Of a DNA stretch of 48,770 bases, positions 17,574-26,172 are shown piece after piece. The notes beneath the pieces were generated by a model. It saw only the letters and a program-made list of their open reading frames with translations, had not been told where the DNA came from and searched no databases. Position 1 is the stretch's first letter. Each line of letters starts with the position of its first letter. The stretch is from Phenylobacterium sp. Its GTDB lineage: Bacteria; Pseudomonadota; Alphaproteobacteria; Caulobacterales; Caulobacteraceae. A program made the translations under genes and the position numbers. Where the stretch lies: the NCBI RefSeq assembly GCF_030693625.1, contig NZ_JAUYAF010000023.1, positions 1 to 48,770 of the forward strand, given 5' to 3'.

Positions 17574-19450
17574 CAGCTCGAAGCCTTCAGGCGGGCCAGG
17601 GTGACACCCTCGCTGACCTGGTCACCGACCGAGACGTTCAGAGCCTCCACCTCCCCGTCGAAGGGCGCGGTCAGGGCGTGTTCCATCTTCATGGCCTCGA
17701 GGGTGAGCAGGGGCTGCCCGCGCACCACGGCGTCGCCGACCGAGACCGCCACGGCCACCACCTTGCCCGGCATGGGGGAGCGCACCTGGGCGTCACCGGC
17801 CATGTCGTCCAGGTCGCGCAGGGGCGGCCGGGTGGCGAGCACATAGGTTTCGCCGCCCTCGAAGACCACGACCTCACCGTCCTCCGTCATCAGGATGTCG
17901 GCCTCGATATCGCCCTCCGGCAAGGGGGCGTCGACGGGCCGACCATCGAGAAACAGACGCACCGACGTCTGCGGCGCGGCGTTCATGCGGAAGCCGGTGA
18001 GGCCCTTCCAGGGGCCAGCCGCGTCGTCGTCCCCCTCGGCCAGGGCCGCGGCTGCGGCCACCGCCAGAGCTTCGTCCGACGGGGCGGGCGTGGACGCCAA
18101 GGCGTCGAGATGACGCTCAATGAAGCCCGTATCGATCTCGGCGGCGATGAACTCGGGATGGTCCAGGCAGCGGGCGAGGAAGCCGGCATTGGTCTTCACC
18201 GGCCAGATCTCCACCTCGGCGCAGGCCTGGGCGAGTTGGTCGCTGGCGCCCTCCCGGGTCGGGGCATGGGCGATCAGCTTGGCGATCATCGGGTCGTAGA
18301 ACGGGCTGACCTCGCTGCCCGCCTCCACGCCGGTGTCGACCCGGACGCCCCCTGGCAGGACGTAGTGCTCCAGCACGCCGATGGAGGGCAGGAAGCCTGC
18401 CGCAGGGTTCTCGGCATACAGGCGGGCTTCCACCGCATGGCCGTTCAGCTGGATTTCATCCTGGGTCAGCGGCAGGGGCTCGCCAGAGGCGACGCGGAAC
18501 TGCCACTCCACCAGATCGACACCGGTGACCGCCTCGGTGACCGGATGCTCCACCTGCAGGCGGGTGTTCATCTCCATGAACCAGATGCGGTCGGGCGCCA
18601 GGCCCGCGCTGGCGTCGGCGATGAACTCCACCGTGCCCGCGCCGATGTAATTGACGGCCTTGGCGGCCTTGATCGCGGCCTGGGTCACCGCCTCGCGGGC
18701 TGCGGCGCTCATCCCCGGCGCCGGCGCCTCCTCGATCACCTTCTGGTGGCGGCGCTGCAGGGAGCAGTCGCGCTCGAACAGGTGGACGACGTTTCCGTGG
18801 CTGTCGCCGAAGATCTGCACCTCGATGTGGCGGGGCCGGGAAACGTAGGTCTCGATCAGCACCTTGGGGTCGCCGAAGCTGGCGGCGGCCTCGCGCTGGC
18901 AGGAGGCGAGCGCGGCGGCGAAGTCCTCGGGCCGATCGACCCTGCGCATGCCCTTGCCGCCGCCGCCGGCCACGGCCTTGATGAGGACGGGGTAGCCGAT
19001 ATCTTTGGTCACAGCCTGCAGTTGTTCCAGGGACTGGTCGTCTCCCAGATAGCCCGGCGTCACCGGGACATTTGCTTTCTGCATCAAGGACTTGGCAGCA
19101 TCTTTTAAACCCATGGCCTTGATGGCGGCGGGCGGCGGGCCGATCCAGATCAGGCCGGCGCCCATAACCGCCTCGGCGAAGGCGGCGTTCTCGGAGAGGA
19201 AGCCGTAACCGGGGTGGATGGCCTCGGCGCCGGTCTGCAGGGCGGCGGCGATGATCTTCTCGCCCACCAGATAGCTTTCGCGCGCGGAAGCCGGGCCGAT
19301 CAGCACGGCCTGGTCGGCCTCGCGCACATGGGGCGCGTCGGCGTCGGCCTCGGAATAGACCGCCACCGTCGCGATCCCCATGCGCCGGGCGGTCCTGAAG
19401 ACGCGGCGGGCGATCTCTCCACGATTGGCAACGAGCACGGAACTGATCAT
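17573..19450 (-). CDS. mccA: Methylcrotonyl-CoA carboxylase biotin-containing (alpha) subunit
   Basis: The product is 625 aa. The biotin carboxylase part (1-450) shows VLVANRGEIARRVFRTARRMG, the glycine-rich ATP loop KAVAGGGGKGMR, FERDCSLQRRHQKVIEEAPAP and WFMEMNTRLQVEHPVTE. A C-terminal biotinyl domain holds EAMKMEH, the biotin-accepting Lys. It carboxylates 3-methylcrotonyl-CoA with the beta subunit in leucine catabolism. The MCC assignment over PCC rests on location with the hydratase and mccB and on the existence of a separate PCC pair in this window. It lies 43 bp downstream of the hydratase gene. Confidence 0.88.
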   Translation of the reverse strand: MISSVLVANRGEIARRVFRTARRMGIATVAVYSEADADAPHVREADQAVLIGPASARESYLVGEKIIAAALQTGAEAIHPGYGFLSENAAFAEAVMGAGLIWIGPPPAAIKAMGLKDAAKSLMQKANVPVTPGYLGDDQSLEQLQAVTKDIGYPVLIKAVAGGGGKGMRRVDRPEDFAAALASCQREAAASFGDPKVLIETYVSRPRHIEVQIFGDSHGNVVHLFERDCSLQRRHQKVIEEAPAPGMSAAAREAVTQAAIKAAKAVNYIGAGTVEFIADASAGLAPDRIWFMEMNTRLQVEHPVTEAVTGVDLVEWQFRVASGEPLPLTQDEIQLNGHAVEARLYAENPAAGFLPSIGVLEHYVLPGGVRVDTGVEAGSEVSPFYDPMIAKLIAHAPTREGASDQLAQACAEVEIWPVKTNAGFLARCLDHPEFIAAEIDTGFIERHLDALASTPAPSDEALAVAAAAALAEGDDDAAGPWKGLTGFRMNAAPQTSVRLFLDGRPVDAPLPEGDIEADILMTEDGEVVVFEGGETYVLATRPPLRDLDDMAGDAQVRSPMPGKVVAVAVSVGDAVVRGQPLLTLEAMKMEHALTAPFDGEVEALNVSVGDQVSEGVTLARLKASS

Positions 19451-19493
19451 GCCGCGATCCTAGTTGGCCGTGGAGAGTCCTGCCAGCGGCGGA

Positions 19494-20330
19494 TCAAACG
19501 ACCCAGGAGGCTTTACGCTTGTCGAGGAAGGCGCGGACGCCTTCCTGCCCTTCCGGGCTGACCCGGGTGCGGGCGATGCGCTTGGCGGTCTCTTCCATGA
19601 CATCCTCGATGGGCTTGTAGGCCACATCTTCCACCAGCTTCTTGGAGTCGGCGACCGCGCCGGGGGCGCAGGCCATCATCTCGGCCGCGATGCGGGCGCA
19701 GGCGGCGTCGAGGCCCGCGGTGTCGGCCACCACCTCGGTGATCAGGCCGACCTTCTCGGCATAGGCGGCGTCAAACACCGAACCGGTGGCGAACAGGGCG
19801 CGCGCCATCCGAGGGCCCACCGCACCCACCACATAGGGGCTGATGGTGGCGGCGATCAGGCCCAGGCGAACCTCGGAGAAACTGAACTTGGCGTCCGCCG
19901 TGGAGACGGCCAGGTCGCAGGTCGCCGCCAGGCCGGCGCCGCCGCCGAAGGCCCCGCCTTCCACCAGGGCGACCGTCAGGGCCGGAATGTCCCAGAGGCT
20001 CTTGAGCATCTTGGCCATGGCGTAGGCGTCTTCGCGGTTGTCGCTCTCGGTGCGGTCGGCGGCCTCGCGCATCCAGTCGAGATCGGCGCCGGCGCTGAAG
20101 ATTCCGCCCGCGCCACGCAGGAAGACCACCCGGACGCCCTCGGCGCCCTGCAGGGTTTCGAAGGCCTCGTGCAGGGCCGCGATCAGCCGGGCGTCGAAGG
20201 CGTTGCGCCGCTCCGGACGATTGATCGTCACCATGGCGACGCCTTCGACCGTGGCCTCGATCTGCACAAGGGTCTCATCCACGTCGGTGTCGGGAACCTC
20301 GACCAGGGGATCGGCGATGGGATTGGTCAT
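19494..20330 (-). CDS. Enoyl-CoA hydratase family, probable methylglutaconyl-CoA hydratase
   Basis: The product is 278 aa. The crotonase fold is seen from VAMVTINRPERRNAFDARLI, the oxyanion hole segments FSAGADLDWM and EGGAFGGGAGLAATCDLAVS, and SEVRLGLIAATISPYVV with the active-site Glu. Position between mccB and mccA suggests hydration of 3-methylglutaconyl-CoA to HMG-CoA. This is a context-based inference, since crotonase specificity is hard to read. The start is chosen at ATG 20328-20330 because GAGG lies 5 bp upstream. The open frame reaches 20453, but no better start is seen. Two 13-bp direct repeats lie just upstream. Confidence 0.85.
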   Translation of the reverse strand: MTNPIADPLVEVPDTDVDETLVQIEATVEGVAMVTINRPERRNAFDARLIAALHEAFETLQGAEGVRVVFLRGAGGIFSAGADLDWMREAADRTESDNREDAYAMAKMLKSLWDIPALTVALVEGGAFGGGAGLAATCDLAVSTADAKFSFSEVRLGLIAATISPYVVGAVGPRMARALFATGSVFDAAYAEKVGLITEVVADTAGLDAACARIAAEMMACAPGAVADSKKLVEDVAYKPIEDVMEETAKRIARTRVSPEGQEGVRAFLDKRKASWVV

Positions 20331-20358
20331 GGGAGCCTCATTGAGAACTGCGTGGTGC

Positions 20359-20396
20359 GGACATAGGCCGAACGCGCTGACTTGGACATAGGCCGA
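20359..20396. repeat. 13-bp direct repeats upstream of the hydratase gene
   Basis: GGACATAGGCCGA occurs at 20359-20371 and 20384-20396, 25 bp start to start. They lie 29-66 bp upstream of the hydratase start codon (minus strand). The helical-turn-like spacing suggests tandem regulator sites, but no known operator was recognised. Confidence 0.5.
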
Positions 20397-20549
20397 CGGC
20401 GGCGCTGCGGCAGACGTGTCGATTCTGTCACCAGACCCTAGCGAAGACCCCATTGCGGGTCGAATGCCGGTTGATCACGACGCGGCTCTGTCCGAAAGAG
20501 CGGGACGAGGCGCGGCGACCTCCCACACCGCCGCGCGAAGGATCGAGCC

Positions 20550-20750
20550 ATGCCCATGACCAGCGACGCCCCGTCCCTGACCCAGATGCTTCGCCTCGCA
20601 GCCCGGACGCCTGGCATGGCCCCCCGCATGCGGGCCACCGCGGCGCGGCGCGCGACGGCCAAACTGGCCCTGGCCGTGGGCGTCATGGCCACCGCGGTCA
20701 GCCTCGGCATGCTGGTGGGCGGGCTCGGCCGCGCCCTGATCGGCGGCTAG
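20550..20750 (+). CDS. Small single-pass membrane protein (hypothetical)
   Basis: The product is 66 aa. A basic N-terminal half (LRLAARTPGMAPRMRATAARR) is followed by one hydrophobic helix at about 40-60 (LALAVGVMATAVSLGMLVGG). AAGGA lies 8 bp before the ATG, and third codon positions are strongly GC, as in the neighbouring genes, so it is probably real. It is not recognised as a known family. It sits on the opposite strand between the hydratase gene and mccB. No function can be offered. Confidence 0.6.
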   Translation: MPMTSDAPSLTQMLRLAARTPGMAPRMRATAARRATAKLALAVGVMATAVSLGMLVGGLGRALIGG

Positions 20751-20785
20751 TCCGGGCGCACAAGAGCGTCCGCTCGCCAGGCCCG

Positions 20786-22408
20786 CTACATGCGGAAAAT
20801 GCCGAACCTGGTCTCCGGGATCGGCGCATTGAGGGCAGCCGAGATCGAGAGGCCCAGGACATCACGCGTCTGGGCCGGATCGATGATGCCGTCGTCCCAC
20901 AGGCGAGCGGTGGCGAAATAGGGGTCGCCCTCGCTCTCGTAGCGATCGCGGATCGGGGCCTTGAAGGCCTCCTCCTCGGCGGCGGGCCATTCGCCGCCCC
21001 GGGCCTCGACCCCGTCGCGGCGGATAGTGGCCAGCACGCTGGCGGCCTGTTCGCCGCCCATGACGCTGATCCGGCTGTTGGGCCAGCTCCACATGAAGCG
21101 CGGGGAATAGGCGCGGCCGCACATGCCGTAGTTGCCGGCCCCGAAGGAGCCGCCGATCAGGACGGTGAACTTGGGCACCTCGGCGGAGGCGACGGCCGTC
21201 ACCAGCTTGGCGCCGTCCTTGGCGATGCCGCCCGCCTCGTACTTCCCGCCCACCATGAAGCCGGAGATGTTCTGCAGGAACACCAGCGGGATACCCCGCT
21301 TGCAGGCCAGCTCGATGAAGTGGGCGCCCTTCAGCGCGCTTTCCGAGAACAGCACCCCGTTATTGGCCAGGATGGCGACCGGCTGGCCCCAGATGCGGGC
21401 GAAGCCGGTGACCAGGGTCGTGCCGTACAACGCCTTGAACTCGTCGAACTCCGAGCCATCGACGATGCGGGCGATCACCTCGCGCACGTCATAGGGGGCC
21501 CGCACATCGGTGGGGACGATGCCGTAGAGCTCCTCGGGATCGAACAAAGGCTCCCGCGGCTGCGCCAGCACCACCTGGTCAGGTTTGCGGGTGTTCAGAT
21601 TGGCGACGATGGAGCGGACGATCTGCAGGGCGTGTTCGTCGTCCACCGCCACATGGTCCACCACGCCCGAGCGCCGGCCATGGGTGTCGGCGCCGCCGAG
21701 CTCCGTGGCGCTGATCACCTCGCCGGTGGCGGCCTTCACCAGGGGCGGGCCGCCCAGGAAGATGGTCCCCTGGCTCTCCTCGCCGGCGCCGCGCACGATG
21801 ACGGTCTCATCGCTCATGGCCGGCACATAGGCCCCGCCGGCGGTGCAGGAGCCCATGACGCAGGCGATCTGGGCGATGCCGTCGCCGCTCATGCGAGCCT
21901 GGTTGAAGAAGATGCGGCCAAAGTGGTCGCGGTCGGGGAAGACCTCGGCCTGGTGCGGCAGGTTCGCGCCGCCAGAATCCACCAGATAGATGCAGGGCAG
22001 CCGGTTCTGCATGGCCACTTCCTGGGCCCGCAGATGCTTCTTCACGGTCAGCGGGAAGTAGGCCCCGCCCTTCACCGTGGCGTCGTTGGCGACGATCATC
22101 ACCTCGCGGCCGGAGACCCGGCCGATACCGGTGATCACGCCCGCGCCCGGCGCCTCGCCATCATAGAGGCCGTGGGCGGTGAGCGCGCCGACCTCCAGGA
22201 AGGGCGATCCGGCGTCCAGCAGGCGCATGACCCGCTGGCGAGGCAGCAGCTTGCCGCGCGCCTCATGGCGCTTGCGGGACTCCTCGGGGCCGCCAAGGGC
22301 CGCGGCGGCCACCCGCTCGCGCAGCTGCGCCGCCAGGGCGCGATTGACCTGATCATTGGCCTGGAAGGCCTCGCCGTTCGTGTCGATGACGGACTTCAGT
22401 ATGGGCAT
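20786..22408 (-). CDS. mccB: Methylcrotonyl-CoA carboxylase carboxyltransferase (beta) subunit
   Basis: The product is 540 aa with two crotonase-like carboxyltransferase halves. Features include [66 protein letters not shown] and [27 protein letters not shown]. The combination SGGANLP and GFMVGGKYE is typical of MccB and distinguishes it from PccB ([10 protein letters not shown] and [10 protein letters not shown], both seen in the other gene here). It transfers carboxyl from biotin to 3-methylcrotonyl-CoA. The start is ATG 22406-22408, since it gives the expected N-terminus. The longer open frame upstream is antisense and out of character. Confidence 0.92.
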   Translation of the reverse strand: MPILKSVIDTNGEAFQANDQVNRALAAQLRERVAAAALGGPEESRKRHEARGKLLPRQRVMRLLDAGSPFLEVGALTAHGLYDGEAPGAGVITGIGRVSGREVMIVANDATVKGGAYFPLTVKKHLRAQEVAMQNRLPCIYLVDSGGANLPHQAEVFPDRDHFGRIFFNQARMSGDGIAQIACVMGSCTAGGAYVPAMSDETVIVRGAGEESQGTIFLGGPPLVKAATGEVISATELGGADTHGRRSGVVDHVAVDDEHALQIVRSIVANLNTRKPDQVVLAQPREPLFDPEELYGIVPTDVRAPYDVREVIARIVDGSEFDEFKALYGTTLVTGFARIWGQPVAILANNGVLFSESALKGAHFIELACKRGIPLVFLQNISGFMVGGKYEAGGIAKDGAKLVTAVASAEVPKFTVLIGGSFGAGNYGMCGRAYSPRFMWSWPNSRISVMGGEQAASVLATIRRDGVEARGGEWPAAEEEAFKAPIRDRYESEGDPYFATARLWDDGIIDPAQTRDVLGLSISAALNAPIPETRFGIFRM

Positions 22409-22461
22409 GGCCAAGGCATAGCCGGGCCCGGCGATGCAGGCTAGGGCCGCGCCCTCGCGGC

Positions 22462-22869
22462 CTATTGGAAGAGGATGGGCTCGCCGTCCGGGTCGTAGGC
22501 GGCGAAGCGACCGACACCGCCGACGCGCACGGCGTCGACCATGGCCTGCAGGGCCACCTCGATCTGGGCCGTGGTGGGCGGCGCGCCGCCCGATCCCGAC
22601 AGGCTGGCCGCGAAGGCCACCTGCCAAGGCGGCCCGGCGCGTCGGGATTCCGCCAACAGCGCCTCGAAATTCGCCAGTTCGCCTGGGGCCTTGTCGACAC
22701 ACATCAGGGGCGCGAGGGCGCCGCCCTCGCCGGCCAGGAAGCGCTCACGCTGGGCCTCGGTGGCCCCGTCGGGCAGTTCGGCGGCGGCGAAGACGAACAG
22801 CAGGCGCTGCGGATCGGGCTGGGCGGCGGCGGCTTCGAGGAGTTGCCGGAAGTGAGAGCTTTGAGTCAT
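22462..22869 (-). CDS. Small conserved protein of unknown function
   Basis: The product is 135 aa. Conserved-looking parts are [51 protein letters not shown] and [18 protein letters not shown]. From memory, proteobacterial relatives of this size are often labelled ribonucleotide reductase subunit alpha. Nothing in this sequence supports that: it is far too short and has none of the catalytic Cys or radical-site features. The start is ATG 22867-22869. It lies 53 bp upstream of mccB in the same direction and may share its transcript. Confidence 0.75.
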   Translation of the reverse strand: MTQSSHFRQLLEAAAAQPDPQRLLFVFAAAELPDGATEAQRERFLAGEGGALAPLMCVDKAPGELANFEALLAESRRAGPPWQVAFAASLSGSGGAPPTTAQIEVALQAMVDAVRVGGVGRFAAYDPDGEPILFQ

Positions 22870-22998
22870 GAGGCGATCCTGGCGCCGATCGCCGAAGCCC
22901 ACCATGCGGCAGATCAAACCGGCCGGCCATCGGCTGCCGAGGGCGCGCCACGCAGAATCGGTTTCCACCCGGCCGGACGCGCCTTAGGCTCCCGCTTC

Positions 22999-24768
22999 GT
23001 GGCGAACCTTCCCGGCATATCGACCGACTCGGCGCTCTCGCGGCTGTTCGAGGATGAACGCGCCCAGGGCGAGGCCACCTGGTTCTCCCTGCCGGGCGGC
23101 GTGACCCTGTTCGACGCCGGGGAACCGGCCGATCACCTGTATTTCGTGCGCGCCGGGCGCCTGGGCGCCTTTCGCCGCGAGGAAGGCCACGAGCCGCAGT
23201 TCCTGGGCGTGATCCGCCCGGGAGAGCCGGCCGGCGAAATGTCGATGATCTCCGGCGTGCCGCACTCGGGCCACGTGGTGGCCCTGCGCGATTCGGAAAT
23301 CTTCGCCCTGCCCCGCGAAGCCTTCTTCGACGCCTGCGACGACGATTCCGAGGTGATGGTCGAACTGGCCCGCCTGATGATCCTGCGCAGCCGACAGGCG
23401 GCCACCAAGTCCTCGGGGGCCGCGCCCTCGGTGTTCGGCTTCGTCACCATCGGCGAGCCCGTGGCCGTGCGTCCGCAGGTGGACCGCATCGCCCGCGAGG
23501 TCGGCAAGCTCGGCTATTCGGTCACCGTCGTGGGGGCCGAAGCCCAGCACGCCCCCACCGAATGGTTCTCCGAGGTCGAGCGCGACTACGACTTTGTCCT
23601 CTATTGCGCCGAGGCCGCCGACCTGGGCTGGCGCCAGGTGGTGGGGCGGCAGGTGGACCGGCTGTTCCGGATCGGGCGCGGCGACGTTGTTCCGCCGGCC
23701 ACCCATCCCCATGTCAACGAGCCGCTGCAGGGCCAGAACCTGGTGGACCTGATCCTCGTGCAGAAGCGGGGGGCGGCCAAGCCCGTCGGCTCCGAGGCCT
23801 GGATGGACGCCGCCAAGCCCGCGCGGCTGTTCCACATGCGCCGCGACCACGCCGGCGACATTCAGCGCATCGCCCGGGTCCTGACCGGCCAGGCGGTGGG
23901 CCTGGTGCTGTCGGGGGGCGGCGCGCGGGCCTACGCCCATATTGGAGCCGTGAAGGCGCTGCGCGAGCGCAAGGTGCCCATCGACTTCGTGGGCGGCGTC
24001 TCCATGGGGGCCATCGTCGCCGCCGGGGTCGGGCTGGGGTGGGAGGACGCGGAGATGGAGCGGCGCATCCGCGCGGCCTTCGTCAACACCAGCCCGCTGG
24101 ACGACATCGCCATCCCCCTGCTGGCCATGACCCGGGGCGAAAAGGTTCGCGAGCGGCTCGCCGAGCACTTCGGCGACGTGCAGATCGCCGACCTGTGGCT
24201 GCCCTTCTTCTGCCTGTCCTCGAACCTCACCACCGGCACCTACCAGCTGCATCGCCGCGGCCTGCTGCGCGAAGCCCTGCGGGCCACCATCTCCCTGCCT
24301 GGCGTCCTGCCGCCGGCCACCCACAACAACGATGTGCTGGTGGACGGCGCGGTGATGAAGAACTTCCCCGCCGACGTGATGCGGATCAACGAGCTGGGGC
24401 CGATCATCGGCATCGACGTCTCGCGCGGGCGCTCGATCACCGCCGCCGACGTGGCGCGCCCGTCCTCGGTCTGGCGCTGGATCTTCTCCGGACAGTGGCG
24501 CAAGGGCCCACCCATCGTGTCGCTGCTGATGCGGGCGGCCACCGTCTCCTCCGGCCGCGACCTGGCCGCGGCCCGCGACGCCACCGACGTGTTGGTGACG
24601 CCGGACGTGACCGGCGTGGAAATTCGCGACTGGGCCGCCTATGACCCCGCCGTGGCCGGCGGCTACAAGGCGATGAACCAGGCGCTCGACAAGTTGAGCG
24701 TGCCCGTCACCGATCTTCGCCGGCGGCCGAGCCTGCGACAGAAGGCGCTGGCCAGCGGCCGACGCTGA
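22999..24768 (+). CDS. Cyclic-nucleotide-binding domain / patatin-like phospholipase fusion (NTE/RssA type)
   Basis: The product is 589 aa from GTG 22999 (start uncertain because the ribosome binding site is weak). Residues about 15-130 form a cNMP-binding domain (FSLPGGVTLFDAGEPADHLYFVRAGRLGAF...GEMSMISGVPHSGHVVALRDSEIFALPRE). A linker domain is followed by a patatin domain with oxyanion motif SGGGARAYAHIGA, nucleophile GGVSMGA (Ser335) and VDGAV (Asp449), so the Ser-Asp dyad is complete. It resembles the catalytic part of neuropathy target esterase, a lysophospholipase. The cNMP domain suggests ligand gating, which is inferred. It starts 130 bp from the divergent small gene. Confidence 0.9.
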   Translation: MANLPGISTDSALSRLFEDERAQGEATWFSLPGGVTLFDAGEPADHLYFVRAGRLGAFRREEGHEPQFLGVIRPGEPAGEMSMISGVPHSGHVVALRDSEIFALPREAFFDACDDDSEVMVELARLMILRSRQAATKSSGAAPSVFGFVTIGEPVAVRPQVDRIAREVGKLGYSVTVVGAEAQHAPTEWFSEVERDYDFVLYCAEAADLGWRQVVGRQVDRLFRIGRGDVVPPATHPHVNEPLQGQNLVDLILVQKRGAAKPVGSEAWMDAAKPARLFHMRRDHAGDIQRIARVLTGQAVGLVLSGGGARAYAHIGAVKALRERKVPIDFVGGVSMGAIVAAGVGLGWEDAEMERRIRAAFVNTSPLDDIAIPLLAMTRGEKVRERLAEHFGDVQIADLWLPFFCLSSNLTTGTYQLHRRGLLREALRATISLPGVLPPATHNNDVLVDGAVMKNFPADVMRINELGPIIGIDVSRGRSITAADVARPSSVWRWIFSGQWRKGPPIVSLLMRAATVSSGRDLAAARDATDVLVTPDVTGVEIRDWAAYDPAVAGGYKAMNQALDKLSVPVTDLRRRPSLRQKALASGRR

Positions 24769-24846
24769 CGGCTGTTCCTCCCCTGTTCGCCGGGTAGGCA
24801 AGATCAGGCGCCGGAACACGAAATCGGCATGAGTCAACAGCGCCGT

Positions 24847-24875
24847 TTGCGGAACGATCAAATCGGTCCCATATT
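24847..24875 (+). promoter_or_regulatory. Sigma-70-like promoter of the 22-codon ORF
   Basis: TTGCGG (24847-24852) and CATATT (24870-24875) are separated by exactly 17 bp. A start of transcription near 24883 would leave a leader of about 29 nt containing the ribosome binding site. The match is by eye and not experimentally supported. Confidence 0.4.
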
Positions 24876-24911
24876 CGAGGTCTTGTTCAACAACTGAAAG
24901 GAGGTGACCCA

Positions 24912-24980
24912 GTGTCTCATTGTCTTCATCCGCAGGTGGAAACCGTGATCTGGGCCTCCGCTTACGAGGCTTGCGCGTAA
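24912..24980 (+). CDS. 22-codon ORF with near-perfect Shine-Dalgarno sequence
   Basis: AAAGGAGGTGA (24897-24907) is almost fully complementary to the 16S rRNA 3' end and sits 7 bp (from GAGG) before GTG 24912. The ORF runs 22 codons to TAA 24980. The peptide starts MSHCLHPQ and ends SAYEACA, with two Cys, two His and one Trp, and no evident signal or membrane segment. A well-spaced promoter lies upstream and two hairpins downstream. It may be an ultra-small protein or a leader-type RNA. I do not recognise a family. Confidence 0.5.
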   Translation: MSHCLHPQVETVIWASAYEACA

Positions 24981-24996
24981 GCGCTTCAGGTTTGCG

Positions 24997-25053
24997 GGAC
25001 CGCTGAGCGGTCCGACAATGGAACGGCCGGCCCCGACAACGGGCCGGCCGTTC
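24997..25053 (+). terminator. Two consecutive hairpins ending the small-ORF unit
   Basis: A 7-bp stem (24997-25003 with 25007-25013, loop TGA) is followed by a perfect 13-bp stem (25021-25033 with 25041-25053, loop CGACAAC). No T run follows, so termination is plausible but might need Rho. The hairpins may also stabilise a short RNA. Confidence 0.55.
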
Positions 25054-25131
25054 GCATATCAGCGTTATGGTTGGCGCAGATTAACGCCAAAGATGAACGA
25101 AAGCTTATGGCTAAGCTGTCATTCTCGGCCC

Positions 25132-25389
25132 ATGGACCCGACCAGCGCCACCTCATCCTCCTTCGACTATCCCGTTCGGCCCCGCGACACCGCCGCGCCG
25201 AAGATCGTCGCACCACCCGCCCCGTCCCCTCGCGAGAGCATGGACACGCCCGTGACCGACAGCGGCCAGCTGCGGGAATACCTGCAGGCCAAGCCTGACC
25301 AGGTGAAGAACCGCGAGACCGACGAACAGGTCACCCGCCAGCGCGTCGACGACAAGCGGATGGGCACGCTGTTCGACCTGCGGGCCTAA
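25132..25389 (+). CDS. Hypothetical protein, charged and Pro-rich
   Basis: The product is 85 aa. It has a Pro/Ala/Ser-rich N-terminal half and a charged, probably helical C-terminal half (LREYLQAKPDQVKNRETDEQVTRQRVDDKRMG). Codon third positions are strongly GC, so it is probably coding. The start is uncertain: ATG 25132 has no clear ribosome binding site, ATG 25240 would give 50 aa, and an earlier in-frame ATG near 25093 is also possible. No family is recognised. It is convergent with the anti-sigma gene. Confidence 0.55.
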   Translation: MDPTSATSSSFDYPVRPRDTAAPKIVAPPAPSPRESMDTPVTDSGQLREYLQAKPDQVKNRETDEQVTRQRVDDKRMGTLFDLRA

Positions 25390-25425
25390 CCGCCAAGGCG
25401 TTCCCTTCCACGGAAGACGGCGAAC

Positions 25426-26172
25426 TCAGCTGCGCCAGCGACGCGCCTTGGCCGCCATTTCCCCCGCGCGGTCCAGGGGCTCGCCCTCGATCATGCCATC
25501 CACCGCCGCCAGCACCGCGGGCGCCGTCGCGCTGGCCGCCATCCGGTAGTCGTGGGTCTTGGTGGGCGCCGGCGCGGTGGTCGTCATGCGCGCGATCCAG
25601 CGTGGGCCCTCCCGGCAGGCGATCCCGGCGATGCGCTGGGCGTCGGCCTGGAAGGTGCGGCAATAGCGGCCGTCGGCGGTCTTGAAGCTGAGGCCCAGGC
25701 GAGCCGGCCCGGAGCTGGCCGACAGATTGTTGTTCAACGCCCGGGCCAGGCCGCCGCGCGCCACCAGGGACCCGTCCATGCTGGGCGCCAGCATGCCGGC
25801 GTTCTGTTGCGAGATCAGATAGCCGGCCACCACCCCCACCATCAGGGTCGCGGCCACCGAACTCCAGGCGGGCAAGGAGACCTTCACCTGCGGCTTGGCG
25901 ACAGGCGGCGGTTTGCGGCGGTCGGCGAGCTTCACCACATTGTCGGGATCGAGCTTGGCGGCGGCCTGGGCGGCGGCCATGAGCTGGGCCGGCACGCTCT
26001 CCTGAGCGACCCCGGCATAGGCCCCGGCGACCTTGGAGCGCAGCAGACGGTGTTCCTCCAGGCGCACGCCGAGCACCGGGTCGACCGCCACGGCGGCCTC
26101 GACCTGGGCGCGGCCGACGGCGTCGAGTTCGCCATCGACATAGGCGATCAGTTTGCGGTCATCGATCTTCAT
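25426..26172 (-). CDS. Membrane anti-sigma factor (ECF partner)
   Basis: The product is 248 aa. The N-terminal part (1-75), starting MKIDDRKLIAYVDGELD, is the typical anti-sigma domain (YVDGELD is a recurring opening motif). It lacks the His/Cys zinc motif. One membrane helix lies at about 103-122 (WSSVAATLMVGVVAGYLI), followed by a periplasmic domain containing the only cysteines (DGRYCRTFQAD and GIACREG), which might form a disulfide. It should hold the adjacent ECF sigma factor inactive until an envelope signal arrives. Its start overlaps the sigma stop by ATGA. Confidence 0.85.
   Translation of the reverse strand: MKIDDRKLIAYVDGELDAVGRAQVEAAVAVDPVLGVRLEEHRLLRSKVAGAYAGVAQESVPAQLMAAAQAAAKLDPDNVVKLADRRKPPPVAKPQVKVSLPAWSSVAATLMVGVVAGYLISQQNAGMLAPSMDGSLVARGGLARALNNNLSASSGPARLGLSFKTADGRYCRTFQADAQRIAGIACREGPRWIARMTTTAPAPTKTHDYRMAASATAPAVLAAVDGMIEGEPLDRAGEMAAKARRWRS

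Noticed and set aside
22984..24861. 625-codon minus-strand open frame opposite the patatin gene
   Set aside because: The composition (Gly/His/Asp-rich, no motif) is that of a reverse-strand shadow. The plus strand has complete cNMP and patatin motifs.
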